DNA from: Uliginosibacterium flavum
GTDB lineage: Bacteria; Pseudomonadota; Gammaproteobacteria; Burkholderiales; Rhodocyclaceae
Reading direction: 5' to 3'
Length of the DNA: 64,000 nt
Assembly (NCBI RefSeq): GCF_040566545.1
Contig: NZ_JBEWZI010000002.1
Coordinates: 186,001 to 250,000, forward strand
The notes under the pieces are model-generated. The model was not told the origin of the DNA. It did not search any database and saw nothing but the letters and a program-made list of their open reading frames with translations. A program made the position numbers and the translations under genes. Below, in pieces: positions 1 through 7,795 of the stretch (positions are counted from its first letter, which is position 1; each line of letters opens with the position of its first letter).

Positions 1-44
1 CGGATCGGGCGCAGCAGTTTTTGTCGAAGATCCTGAATCACTAA
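1..44 (+). CDS. 3' end of an unidentified gene (partial)
   Basis: Reading from base 3, an open frame (D-R-A-Q-Q-F-L-S-K-I-L-N-H) runs to a TAA at 42-44. It is continuous with the left edge and stops just before a repeat array, as other genes here do. The fragment is too short to assign a family. Its reality is inferred from the reading frame and position only. Confidence 0.35.
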   Translation, partial: DRAQQFLSKILNH

Positions 45-127
45 TCAGTGCTGAGCAAGGAGTGCTGAGTGCTGAGTAAAAGCCCAGCCTCAGCACCCAG
101 CACTCAGTACTCAGTACTCAGCACTAA
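45..127. repeat. heptamer repeat array in inverted orientation
   Basis: AGTGCTG-type heptamers (about 45-75) face the complementary CAGCACT/CAGTACT heptamers (about 92-127), with a short spacer between, so the transcript could fold into a long imperfect hairpin. The array ends three bases before the asparaginase ATG, leaving no room for a normal Shine-Dalgarno sequence. It belongs to the same dispersed family as the arrays near 6.7-7.06, 14.1, 54.5-54.76, 56.3-56.45 and 57.3-57.6 kb. Confidence 0.85.
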
Positions 128-129
128 CA

Positions 130-1098
130 ATGCGCCTCGCCCTCATCGCCACCGGCGGCACCATTGCCGGCACGGGTTCAGACCAGCACTACACCGCCGC
201 CACGCTGGATGCGGAAACGCTGCTGGGCGCGGTGCCGCGTTTGCGCGAGCTGGCCGACTGGCACGTCGAGCAACCCTTTGCGCTGGATAGCCGCGACATC
301 ACACCGGCGCACTGGCTGCAGCTCGCCGTGCGCGTTCAAATCCAGATTGACGATCCAGCCATCGACGGCATCGTCATCACTCACGGCACGGATACGCTGG
401 AAGAAACCGCTTTCGGCCTGCACCTGCTGCTGCCGACCGGCAAACCTGTTGTCCTCACCGCAGCCATGCGCCCGGCGAGCAGCGCAGCAGCGGACGGGCC
501 ACGCAATTTGCTGCAGGCGGCCTGCGTGGCGCTCAGCCCGGCTGCACGCAATCAGGGCGTGCTGGTGGTGGCGAATGGCGCGATCATCGCCGCGCGCGAT
601 GCAACCAAAACACACACGCAAGCCATCGATGCCTTGCAGAGCCGCGCAGGGCATACTTCTGCAGGCAAGGTGTTTGAAGAAGCTGTATCTATAAGCCTTT
701 CCAGTCAAGCTGCCCGCAGCGCCTTGCTGCATGCGGCTGACGAAGCATCTCTGCCACGTATCGACATTCTCTACGCCAGCGCTGGTGCAAATCCTGACCT
801 GATCGAGGCCTGCGTCACCGCAGGAGCGCGTGGCATCGTGCTGGCCCTCAGCGGCCAGGGCAGCATCCCGGCCAGCTGGCGCAGCAGCATTGCCAAAGCC
901 ATCGGGCAAGGCGTGCATATCGTGCGCGCCAGCCGCATCGCCGCCGGCGGCGTGTGGCCTGAATGCAACGAGAGTGACAGCGCCACCGGCTGCATCGCAG
1001 CCGGCGAATTGAGCCCGCAACAAGCCCGCGTTCTGTTGCTGCTGGCGCTGGCCGCCGGTCAGGCCGGACGTGTACGCGAACTCTTCGCCAGACTCTGA
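130..1098 (+). CDS. L-asparaginase
   Basis: Hydrolyses L-asparagine to aspartate and ammonia. The 322-residue length is normal for bacterial asparaginases. Both family signatures are present: the N-terminal T-G-G-T-I-A-G (nucleophile Thr11) and T-H-G-T-D-T at 84-89 supplying the second Thr-Asp pair, with a conserved Lys near 160 (A-T-K-T-H). No signal peptide is apparent, so a cytoplasmic enzyme is likely, although the family includes both periplasmic type II and cytoplasmic type I forms and I cannot choose firmly. The ATG follows a heptamer repeat array directly, with no recognisable ribosome-binding site. No in-frame start just downstream looks better, so translation may be inefficient or leaderless. 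It stands alone on this strand. Confidence 0.9.
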   Translation: MRLALIATGGTIAGTGSDQHYTAATLDAETLLGAVPRLRELADWHVEQPFALDSRDITPAHWLQLAVRVQIQIDDPAIDGIVITHGTDTLEETAFGLHLLLPTGKPVVLTAAMRPASSAAADGPRNLLQAACVALSPAARNQGVLVVANGAIIAARDATKTHTQAIDALQSRAGHTSAGKVFEEAVSISLSSQAARSALLHAADEASLPRIDILYASAGANPDLIEACVTAGARGIVLALSGQGSIPASWRSSIAKAIGQGVHIVRASRIAAGGVWPECNESDSATGCIAAGELSPQQARVLLLLALAAGQAGRVRELFARL

Positions 1099-1357
1099 CT
1101 TTTAACACGGGCTTCTCCTGTCCGGAACAACCCGGATGCCCCTCCGGGAAGCCCGATTGGCATGTTGTCAGGCTGCCTGTAAACCTGTGAAATCCAGCTC
1201 AAGCAGGCGCATATCCGCAGTGACACGAGTTTGCAAACTTGGCATGCGAATATCGTCAAGTTCCTCAACGGCATGCCGTTAGGCCTGATACAGAGCGGCG
1301 AATCCGGTCACACGGGCTTCGTATAAAAATCAACCCGGCACGCGAAGGGTGAAAAAA

Positions 1358-1561
1358 ATGAACACGATCACGGGCGATTGCCTGACAACAGAAACGGGCG
1401 GCTACAGCGACGAAGTATTGAACGCCAACTGGCTGCCACAAATGGTACTGGCCGCACTGGGCTTGCGCGCCGCAAACCGCACAAACCATGAATGCCCGGC
1501 AGTGGATTCAGACAGTGACGCGGAAGATTTCATGAAACGACTTTATCGGGCGCAGGAATAG
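1358..1561 (+). CDS. small protein of unknown function
   Basis: A 67-residue acidic protein starting M-N-T-I-T-G-D-C. The ATG at 1358 has a fair Shine-Dalgarno (GAAGGG at 1344-1349, 8 bases upstream); a GTG at 1349 in the same frame is less likely. A strong hairpin terminator lies 27 bases after the stop, which supports a real, separately transcribed gene. No domain is recognised. The middle is mildly hydrophobic (W-L-P-Q-M-V-L-A-A-L-G-L) and the tail is rich in Asp and Ser. The region 1099-1357 before it has no other gene and presumably holds its promoter. Confidence 0.55.
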   Translation: MNTITGDCLTTETGGYSDEVLNANWLPQMVLAALGLRAANRTNHECPAVDSDSDAEDFMKRLYRAQE

Positions 1562-1587
1562 CAGAAAAGCTCCCGTGCTTTCCACGC

Positions 1588-1618
1588 AAAAGCGGCGCCA
1601 CGGCGCCGCTTTTGTTTT
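1588..1618 (+). terminator. rho-independent terminator
   Basis: GC-only stem (GCGGCG pairing with CGCCGC and flanked by A/T pairs) followed by TTTTGTTTT. It lies after the small gene ending at 1561 and before the convergent PilJ-domain gene, and the A-tract on its left side would let it serve both strands. Confidence 0.8.
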
Positions 1619-1635
1619 GCTGACGGGCAATCAAC

Positions 1636-2484
1636 TCACCGCTTGCGCCCGTTCTGCGCAAGCGGTGGCTCGCTGGCACGCCCAGCCATCTGCACATAGA
1701 CCAAAGAGGCTTCGTTCATCATCTGGCTGATGCGCTCACTAGTGGTGGCCACATCGCGGCGTAAATTCTCGGAGCTTTTCACGCGATCATTCACCGCCAT
1801 CTCGAAGAACAGCCACTGCTGACGCGCCAGTTCCAGATTGGCCTTGATTGCCGGCGTATTGTCGCTGGCGCCAGCCAGTTCTTTCAGCCCGGCAGCGAAT
1901 TCCTTGCGTGTCTGCTCCACGTCCACCTCGGCAGCCTTGCCCCCCTGACCGGCACGGATCTGCATGTAAATCCGCGCCAGGCGCTGCGCTAGCATGTCGT
2001 TACGCGAGGCGAGATCGACCAGGCGATACATCGGCGATTCCTGCGCCAGATCGAAGCGCAAGGCCAGCGCCTGCGCGGCAATGGCAATCTGTTCGGCATC
2101 GGCTGCAATGCCCTGAGCCTTGCTCGTTTCCAGCGGACTGCTCAAGGTCAGGCGCAGGCCTTCCCATTGCGTGGTGATCCGCCCGACGATGCGCGTTGTG
2201 GACGAGTCGCCTTGTGCTGCGCGCGTAACCACGGCCAGATTCTCGTCAAAACTGCGCACCGCCTCAGCCAGCCAGCGCTCGCTCGCTTCGCGCTCGACAC
2301 CCAGACGCAATTGCAGATAAAGCTTGGCCTGACGTTGCGCCAGACTACGCAACTTGCCCGCCGCTTCGAGCGGGGAAACGCTGACACTGGCGGAACTCGG
2401 CGCGGCCAGTGCATTGCAGACAATCGGCAATAAAAGCAAAGAACATGTCGCCAGACGCAACAGTGAGCGCTTAAAAGTGTGCAT
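1636..2484 (-). CDS. PilJ-type sensory domain protein, periplasmic
   Basis: A 282-residue protein with a signal peptide (residues 1-27, ending N-A-L-A-A). It contains two successive helical units resembling the PilJ/NarX-type type IV pili methyl-accepting N-terminal domain, about residues 38-135 and 155-255. Both start with an S/N-D-M-L-A-Q-R-L-A-R-I or L-R-S-L-A-Q-R-Q-A-K-L style helix. No transmembrane segment, HAMP, kinase or chemotaxis signalling domain follows, so it is a free periplasmic ligand-binding type protein, not a complete receptor. Nitrate or nitrite sensing is known for related modules, but nothing here proves the ligand. It is monocistronic, and upstream bases 2485-2703 hold only an imperfect inverted repeat. 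Confidence 0.75.
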   Translation of the reverse strand: MHTFKRSLLRLATCSLLLLPIVCNALAAPSSASVSVSPLEAAGKLRSLAQRQAKLYLQLRLGVEREASERWLAEAVRSFDENLAVVTRAAQGDSSTTRIVGRITTQWEGLRLTLSSPLETSKAQGIAADAEQIAIAAQALALRFDLAQESPMYRLVDLASRNDMLAQRLARIYMQIRAGQGGKAAEVDVEQTRKEFAAGLKELAGASDNTPAIKANLELARQQWLFFEMAVNDRVKSSENLRRDVATTSERISQMMNEASLVYVQMAGRASEPPLAQNGRKR

Positions 2485-2587
2485 GCCTTATGACCAAAGC
2501 AGTAGAAACAAGGTAAGCATTCTGGGCGCCGAATGTTACACAAAGATGAAAAGTAACAATTACCCAAAAATCTTGAGGCACGGCCAA

Positions 2588-2699
2588 GAGGAGCCCCCTG
2601 CCTTGCTCTACAGCACCCTGCTGCGTAGATCCTTACTGATCGCGGCTCACCACGAAGCCTGCTCCAAGACCCTTTACGGGAGCAGCTCTTCAGGCCTTC
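2588..2699. repeat. diverged GAGCCGC-type inverted repeat
   Basis: The sequence runs from AGAGGAGCCCC through CTCTACAGCA to GGGAGCAGCTCTTCAGG. It is a degenerate member of the GAAGAGCCGC...GCGGCTCTTC family seen at eight or more other intergenic sites. It fills the gap between the PilJ-domain gene's upstream region and the midA-like stop codon. Confidence 0.55.
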
Positions 2700-2703
2700 C
2701 TAT

Positions 2704-3873
2704 TTACAAAACATGACTACGTTCGCCTGTCCGCAGCCCGACCAGCAAAGGCAGGTTCAGCTCACGCCCGAGGATCAGCACCTTGAACAGCTCGCCCATC
2801 TCGTGCGGGGCGATCAGGCGCAGGGCCGCTCGGGCGGCGCGCAGATACGGCGCTTGGTCACTGGGGCCGACCGCCGTGAGTAATTCGAGCAAGCCACAGT
2901 CCGTCAGGAAGCTGGCCTGGGTCGTATAACCCTCGACACTCAGGCCGGCCGCAAACGCCGCATCGGCAATCGCGGTGAAATCGACGAAAGAGGTGATGTC
3001 GTTCAGCCCCGGCCACAGCAATACATCCGGATGCGCGCGATGGCGGTAGTAACACTGCAGCGTGCCGGAGCTACGGCTGGGCAGGTAATACTCGGCCTGC
3101 GGATAGCCGTAGTCGATGAGGATGATCGCGCCCTGCGTCAAGCGCGGCGCCCAGCCGGCGACCCAGGCCTGGGCGGCAAGACAGATTTCGCTGAGGTATT
3201 CGCCCTCGCTCGGCATTTCCACTGCCAGCGCCTCGGCAGCGGCCAGCAAACGCCCTGCGGCCGGCTGATCGCGCCAGGTAAAACCACCTTCATCATCCAG
3301 GCACACACCGCGCTCGAAAATCTCACCGTCACGCCACACCAGCAGCTGCACCGGCATCACATCCAGCACTTCGTTGGCGAGAATGCAGCCGGCAAAAGCC
3401 TCGGGCAGAGCATCCAGCCAGCTGACTCGCTCGACCAGATGCGGCACGCGTTCGCGCAGGATTTCGGCCTGGCGCACGCGCAGCTCGCCGGAGAGTTCGA
3501 GGATGGCGTAGCTGTCCGGCAAAGCGCCCCGCGCCTCCAGTTCCAGCAGCAGATCACAAGCCAGCAGACCAGTGCCGGCGCCGACTTCGATCACCTGCGG
3601 CGCGGATGCGGCCAACACCTGTTGCACCTGAGCTGCCAGCGAACGGCCAAACAGCGGCGTGATTTCCGGCGCGGTGACGAAGTCGCCATCCGGCCCGAAC
3701 TTGTGCGAGCCACCGCTGTAATAGCCCAAGCCCGGTGCGAACAGCGCCAGCTCCATGAAACGGGCGAAGCTCAGCCAGCCGCCGCTGGAGCGGATTTCAT
3801 CGGCGATGCGGGATGACAGGTGAGCGGAGTGTTCCAGCGCGTCGGCGCCGGGCAGAGGGAGCTGGTTTTGCAT
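2704..3873 (-). CDS. MidA-family SAM-dependent methyltransferase (DUF185/NDUFAF7-like)
   Basis: A 389-residue protein of the MidA family, whose eukaryotic member NDUFAF7 dimethylates an arginine in a complex I subunit. The N-terminal block contains the family signature G-Y-Y-S-G-G-S-H-K-F-G and a D-F-V-T-A-P-E-I-T-P motif. The SAM-binding glycine loop E-V-G-A-G-T-G-L-L-A follows at about residues 97-106, and the family motif L-A-N-E-V-L-D-V-M-P-V lies near 165. The length is usual for bacterial members. In bacteria the substrate is unproven. It is transcribed away from the Lon-N-domain gene, and the ATG at 3873 is the first plausible start after the shared intergenic region. Confidence 0.88.
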   Translation of the reverse strand: MQNQLPLPGADALEHSAHLSSRIADEIRSSGGWLSFARFMELALFAPGLGYYSGGSHKFGPDGDFVTAPEITPLFGRSLAAQVQQVLAASAPQVIEVGAGTGLLACDLLLELEARGALPDSYAILELSGELRVRQAEILRERVPHLVERVSWLDALPEAFAGCILANEVLDVMPVQLLVWRDGEIFERGVCLDDEGGFTWRDQPAAGRLLAAAEALAVEMPSEGEYLSEICLAAQAWVAGWAPRLTQGAIILIDYGYPQAEYYLPSRSSGTLQCYYRHRAHPDVLLWPGLNDITSFVDFTAIADAAFAAGLSVEGYTTQASFLTDCGLLELLTAVGPSDQAPYLRAARAALRLIAPHEMGELFKVLILGRELNLPLLVGLRTGERSHVL

Positions 3874-4042
3874 GAGGGCGATTTTATCGCCAGGGCAAAG
3901 AGGCTGAGCGTTTTTCTGCAGGCGCTAGCGAAGCTGGCGATACGGCCATCAATAAGGGGCTCCCATCGCCAGCTTCGCCAGCTCCTACAGGGAACCTACG
4001 CCCGCTGACCGCGTAACGTACAATTCGCCCGTCCTCCCGCCG

Positions 4043-4651
4043 ATGCCCACGAACATGTCCGAACCCGTCCGCCTGCCGCTTTTCCCTCTCAACGCCGTGC
4101 TCTTTCCTCTGGGAAGAATGGGCCTGCGGATTTTCGAGGTGCGCTATCTGGACATGATTGCGCGCTGCATGAAGGCCGATGCGCCCTTCGGCATCTGCCT
4201 GATCGCCGAGGGCGAGGAAGTCGGCACGCCAGCCATCCCGCACAAGATCGGCACCGAAGCGCGCATCGTGGATTGGGACATGAGCGAGCCCGGCATCCTC
4301 GGCCTCACCGTGCGCGGCGGGCGACGTTTCCGCGTACTGGAACAAGTAGAAGAGGAGCCAGGGACGATTACCGGCATCGTGCAGTGGTTTGACGAGCCCC
4401 CCGCAGAAGCGGTCAGCGAGGATCACGCAGCCCTGCTGCCACTGCTGAAAGTGGTCATCGCGGATGCTGGCGAAAAAGTGATCGCCCGCCCTTGGGCGCT
4501 GGATGATGCGGACTGGGTGGGCTACCGCTACGCCGAAATCCTGCCGATCCCGAAAATTGCGCGGCAACGCCTGCTCGAACTCGAAGATGCCGACCTGCGC
4601 CTGGCGATCATTCACGAGTATCTGGTTGAGCACGGCTTGCTCAAGGACTGA
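4043..4651 (+). CDS. Lon N-terminal (LON_substr_bdg) domain protein
   Basis: A 202-residue stand-alone substrate-binding domain of the Lon type, starting with the typical L-P-L-F-P-L-N-A-V-L-F-P-L-G and then L-R-I-F-E-V-R-Y. It lacks the AAA+ and protease domains, as is usual for this family, which is widespread in proteobacteria. The role is inferred to be adaptor-like or in protein quality control; no enzymatic residues are visible. The alternative start at 4055 (M-S-E-P-V-R-L) also fits the family, and neither start has a clear Shine-Dalgarno. Confidence 0.85.
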   Translation: MPTNMSEPVRLPLFPLNAVLFPLGRMGLRIFEVRYLDMIARCMKADAPFGICLIAEGEEVGTPAIPHKIGTEARIVDWDMSEPGILGLTVRGGRRFRVLEQVEEEPGTITGIVQWFDEPPAEAVSEDHAALLPLLKVVIADAGEKVIARPWALDDADWVGYRYAEILPIPKIARQRLLELEDADLRLAIIHEYLVEHGLLKD

Positions 4652-4814
4652 TTTCTCGCCCGACCGCGAAGTCCGAAAAAGTGCCAAATAGTTGGCATTT
4701 CACTGCAAATACTGCAGCAAACCCGGACCTGCGGCGCCTGTTGCGGGTCCTGTGGGGCGTCAAAACAAGCCGCTCGCGCGATAATCGCCTATCCCCCGCG
4801 CATTGCATTATTCA

Positions 4815-5453
4815 ATGGACTCCCTTCATTTCAGCCTGAACTGGTTTTCATGGCTCCCCTCTGTGATTACCGCTTTGCTCATCGGCGGCGGCCTGGGCTG
4901 GCTGCTGGCGTTATGCCTGCGCCACGCCTTTATTCACCTGCCCGGACTACGTCCGGGCTTGATCTGGCTGCCCTGGCGCAGCCTGCTGATCCTGAGTTTG
5001 CTGGCCTGCAACCCCAGCCTCCTGCTCGCCCTCGGTCAGGATCTGTGGGCCGGGCTGGGCGACAACTTCATGTCAGGCGGTCTGCTGAACGGTTTGACCC
5101 TCCTCGCCCTGACCTGCCGGGCAGGTTTACTCGCGCTCATGATCATGGCGATAACATCGCTCAACACCGGACAAACGGAACACTGGCTGGATCGCGCGGT
5201 GGCATTGCTGCGCAGCCTGTGCCTGCTGGCCGCCGGCATGCTGATCGAACTGGAACAGTTCAGCGGATCAGGCCTTGGGTCTGAATTAATCCGGCGCTAC
5301 ATGGAATTCGATAACGCAGGCGCAGTCGAAGTCTGGCGCGTTATTTTGCAAAGCCTGCTTCTGCTGGACCTGAGCCTTGGCGCCTTGCAGCTTGGCCTGG
5401 GGCTATTGAGCCGCTCGCTCGGTCAAGCGACGCCCGCAAGCACACCCGATTGA
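4815..5453 (+). CDS. multi-pass inner-membrane protein, unknown function
   Basis: A 212-residue very hydrophobic protein with about four to five predicted membrane segments (roughly residues 14-37, 54-75, 88-118, 128-146 and 175-200). ATG at 4815 is chosen over an in-frame TTG at 4803. I recognise no family. It overlaps the context of the next gene closely: the stop at 5451-5453 is 20 bases before the ATG of the zinc-finger protein, and that gene's ribosome-binding site lies just after this stop. Co-transcription is likely. Confidence 0.6.
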   Translation: MDSLHFSLNWFSWLPSVITALLIGGGLGWLLALCLRHAFIHLPGLRPGLIWLPWRSLLILSLLACNPSLLLALGQDLWAGLGDNFMSGGLLNGLTLLALTCRAGLLALMIMAITSLNTGQTEHWLDRAVALLRSLCLLAAGMLIELEQFSGSGLGSELIRRYMEFDNAGAVEVWRVILQSLLLLDLSLGALQLGLGLLSRSLGQATPASTPD

Positions 5454-5473
5454 AACCGTTTCAGGAGAACCGG

Positions 5474-5689
5474 ATGAACACACCCAACACCATGGATTTC
5501 AGCAAAACCATGCTGGAACTGAATGACGCACTCGCCCAACTGCGTGAGCGCGATGAGGACGAAGCCTCCTGCTCCTTCTGCGGCAAACGCCAATCCGACG
5601 TCAGCATGCTGGTGCCCGGCCCGAATTCAGTCTGCATCTGCGATCTGTGCGTGGAACGCGCGGCAAAACTGATTGGTCAGCGCGCCTGA
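5474..5689 (+). CDS. orphan ClpX-type C4 zinc-finger protein
   Basis: A 71-residue protein consisting mostly of one ClpX-like zinc-binding domain. C-S-F-C-G-K-R-Q (Cys33, Cys36) is followed by I-C-D-L-C-V-E (Cys56, Cys59), with the typical L-V-P-G-P spacer. In ClpX this domain binds adaptors and substrates; here no AAA+ module follows, so an adaptor or decoy role is an inference. AGGAG at 5463-5467 sets the ATG at 5474. Its last 13 bases overlap the convergent mutY stop region. Confidence 0.75.
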   Translation: MNTPNTMDFSKTMLELNDALAQLRERDEDEASCSFCGKRQSDVSMLVPGPNSVCICDLCVERAAKLIGQRA

Positions 5690-6708
5690 AGTATCTTGAG
5701 GATCGGCGCAGGCAGGCCGACCTTTTCCAGCTCATCCAGAGCAACCCAGCGCAAGACCGGCTCATGCGCCATCACCGGCATGGCCGGCAGCTCCGCCAGC
5801 CAGGGCGTCAACGTCAGGGTGAAATGCGTAAAGCTGTGGCGCAGGCTCGGTAACTCGCGACAATCCGGCACCGCTATTCCCAGACGCCGTAATGCCGTCT
5901 GCGCGCCCGATTCGCCTTCGACCATTTCCGGCAGGCTGAACAAGCCCCCCCAGATCCCTGTCGCCGGTCTCTGCTCCAACAGCACCGCCCCGCCAGCCTT
6001 GACCAGCAGCACCCCGCAAGAGCGTTGCGGGACGGCCTTCTTTGGGCGTCGAGCCGGGAGATCCCCCTCCCGCGCCGTTCTGCGGGCAACGCAGGTTTCA
6101 CTCACCGGGCATTCACCGCAGCGCGGCCTGCTGCGCGTACACAGCGTGGCCCCCAGATCCATCTGCGCCTGTGGGTAGATTTCGATGCCAGTCGCCGGCA
6201 GCAAAGATTCCGCCAACGCCCACAAACGCAGCTCGACCGCGCGCTCTCCCGGAAATCCCTCGATGCCGAACTGACGACACAGCACGCGCTTGACGTTGCC
6301 ATCCAGAATCGCCACCCGCTCGCCAAAACAGAAGGACGCAATCGCCGCCGCAGTGGAACGGCCGATACCCGGCAGCTCGACCAGCTGCGCCGCCGAGCGC
6401 GGGAATATCCCGTCATGCGCACGGACTACAGCCTGCGCCGCCCGGTGCAGATTGCGCGCCCGGGCGTAATATCCCAGCCCCGTCCACAGCGCCAGCACCG
6501 CCTCCAGCGGCGCGGCGGCAAGACTCGTCACAGTCGGAAAATGCTCAAGGAAGCGCTGGTAATACGGGATCACCGTATCAACCTGTGTCTGCTGCAACAT
6601 GATCTCCGAAAGCCAGACACGGTAAGGGTCTTGCGTATTCTGCCAGGGCAGGTCGTGGCGGCCATTCTCGGCATGCCAGGCAATCAGGCGGGAAGCGAAT
6701 TCACTCAT
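5677..6708 (-). CDS. mutY: A/G-specific adenine DNA glycosylase
   Basis: Removes adenine mispaired with 8-oxoguanine or guanine in base-excision repair. The 343-residue protein has the catalytic Glu35 in S-E-I-M-L-Q-Q-T, a helix-hairpin-helix E-L-P-G-I-G-R-S-T at 111-119, catalytic Asp136 in L-D-G-N, and the [4Fe-4S] cluster ligands Cys190, Cys197, Cys200 and Cys206 (C-x6-C-x2-C-x5-C). A C-terminal NUDIX-like 8-oxoG recognition domain spans about 225-340. All key residues are intact. It is convergent with, and overlaps by 13 bases, the zinc-finger gene. A composite repeat begins 17 bases upstream of its start. Confidence 0.97.
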   Translation of the reverse strand: MSEFASRLIAWHAENGRHDLPWQNTQDPYRVWLSEIMLQQTQVDTVIPYYQRFLEHFPTVTSLAAAPLEAVLALWTGLGYYARARNLHRAAQAVVRAHDGIFPRSAAQLVELPGIGRSTAAAIASFCFGERVAILDGNVKRVLCRQFGIEGFPGERAVELRLWALAESLLPATGIEIYPQAQMDLGATLCTRSRPRCGECPVSETCVARRTAREGDLPARRPKKAVPQRSCGVLLVKAGGAVLLEQRPATGIWGGLFSLPEMVEGESGAQTALRRLGIAVPDCRELPSLRHSFTHFTLTLTPWLAELPAMPVMAHEPVLRWVALDELEKVGLPAPILKILQAR

Positions 6709-6724
6709 CCGACGAGACTAACAT

Positions 6725-7062
6725 GCAGCTGCCTGCGGCAGAGTTCTGAGCAATGAGGATTGAGTGCTGAGTGGCACGCTTGCAAAGCCGCGCCCGTTTT
6801 TCACAGGGCGGACGAGCGCAGCGAATTCCACCAACGATCCAGCAGATCGCCTTGCCCCGCTAGATAAATACCCATCCGGCGGAATTCGCTACGCTCGCCC
6901 GCCCTAGGTTATAGATCTGAGCATGCTCGCAAAGCCGCGCCCGCATTGCCTCTACAGCAGACCCACCCGAACATCGAATACCGGCGCGGATCTACAAGCA
7001 TGCCCACTCAGCACTCAATCCTCAGCACTCGGCACTCCGCCGCAGGCGGCCTTTTTGGCGGA
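6725..7062. repeat. composite repeat element (GC hairpin + heptamers + GCCGC repeat, inverted)
   Basis: This 340-base stretch has the order: CTGCCTGCGGCAG hairpin; AGTGCTG heptamers (6745-6772); a TTGCAAAGCCGCGCCC arm; a central part with an inner inverted pair (GGGCG-GACGAGCG-CAGCG-AATTC near 6808 against GGCGGAATTCGCT-ACGCTCG-CCCGCC near 6878); a GCGCGGATCTACAAGCATGCC arm; complementary CACTCAGCACTCAATCCTCAG heptamers; and finally a CCGCCGCAGGCGGC hairpin. The two halves mirror each other. The same architecture recurs at 54.45-54.76 and 57.33-57.62 kb. It contains no credible gene. Confidence 0.85.
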
Positions 7063-7102
7063 TAATCCGCGCCTCCCTCGCCCATACTTTGCCGCAAGCC
7101 CC

Positions 7103-7591
7103 ATGAGCACGCCTGCCCTGTCTTTCGATTCCACCACTTTTCGCCGCACCCTGGGCATGTTCGCCACCGGCATCACGGTGATCACGGCTCGCGCCAAAGA
7201 TGGCAGCCTGATCGGTCTGACGGTCAGCTCCTTCAATTCGGTGTCGCTCAATCCGCCGCTGATCGTATGGAGCCTGGCCAATACCAGCACGGTGCGCGCC
7301 GTACTCGAAGACTGCGCGTACTACGCGGTCAATGTACTGGCGGACGATCAGGAAGCGCTCTCCAACCTGTTTGCGAGCAAGGCGGCCGACCGCTTTGCGG
7401 GCGTGGACTGGGAACCTGGCCTGGGCGGGGCGCCTGTGCTGGCGGGTTGCTGCGCAGTGTTCGAGGTGCGCAATACGCTGCGCTATCCGGGCGGAGATCA
7501 TCTGATTTTCGTCGGCGAAGTCGAACGCTGCGACCGTGCGGATCGCGCCCCACTGCTATTTTTCAACGGCCAATACCGCCGCTTGCCCTGA
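7103..7591 (+). CDS. flavin reductase-like (FMN-binding split barrel) protein
   Basis: A 162-residue protein of the flavin-reductase domain family (NAD(P)H:FMN oxidoreductase components). The family motifs are F-R-R-T-L-G-M-F-A-T-G-I-T-V-I-T, G-L-T-V-S-S-F-N-S-V-S-L-N-P-P-L and G-D-H-L-I-F-V-G-E-V. Such proteins supply reduced flavin to a monooxygenase or act alone; no partner oxygenase is adjacent, so the physiological role is open. ATG at 7103 matches the family N-terminus. A longer in-frame extension upstream would be read from repeat sequence and is rejected. A GATAAT at 7071-7076 just after the repeat hairpin could be a -10 box. Confidence 0.88.
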   Translation: MSTPALSFDSTTFRRTLGMFATGITVITARAKDGSLIGLTVSSFNSVSLNPPLIVWSLANTSTVRAVLEDCAYYAVNVLADDQEALSNLFASKAADRFAGVDWEPGLGGAPVLAGCCAVFEVRNTLRYPGGDHLIFVGEVERCDRADRAPLLFFNGQYRRLP

Positions 7592-7605
7592 TCGCATCAG
7601 GCTTT

Positions 7606-7710
7606 ATTCCAACTCCAGATAGAGACGAGATGCGAAGACGAGCCGCAGACAGCCCCTGAAGCACGGCAAGGCGAAGTCAACAAAGTATCGTTTCTATCTG
7701 GAGTTGGAAT
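7606..7710. repeat. MITE-like inverted-repeat element, copy 1
   Basis: About 105 bases bounded by ATTCCAACTCCAGATAGAGA and its near-exact complement TTTCTATCTGGAGTTGGAAT, with an internal segment (GACGAGCCGCAGACA...GCACGGCAA...AGTCAACAAAGTATCG). A second copy with the same ends and core lies at 9464-9554, on the other side of the sensor kinase gene. It has no coding capacity. Confidence 0.85.
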
Positions 7711-7795
7711 TACTGCCCGTTCGCCCGCTTGTGATGCATCTGGCAGGCGGCCAGACTGAGTGTCCCGCAGTCTTTCGGACATCCGCTCAGTCAAC

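Noticed and set aside
6923..7102. N-terminal extension of the flavin reductase
   Set aside because: The extra 60 residues are read from composite repeat sequence and do not match the family. ATG 7103 gives the usual start.
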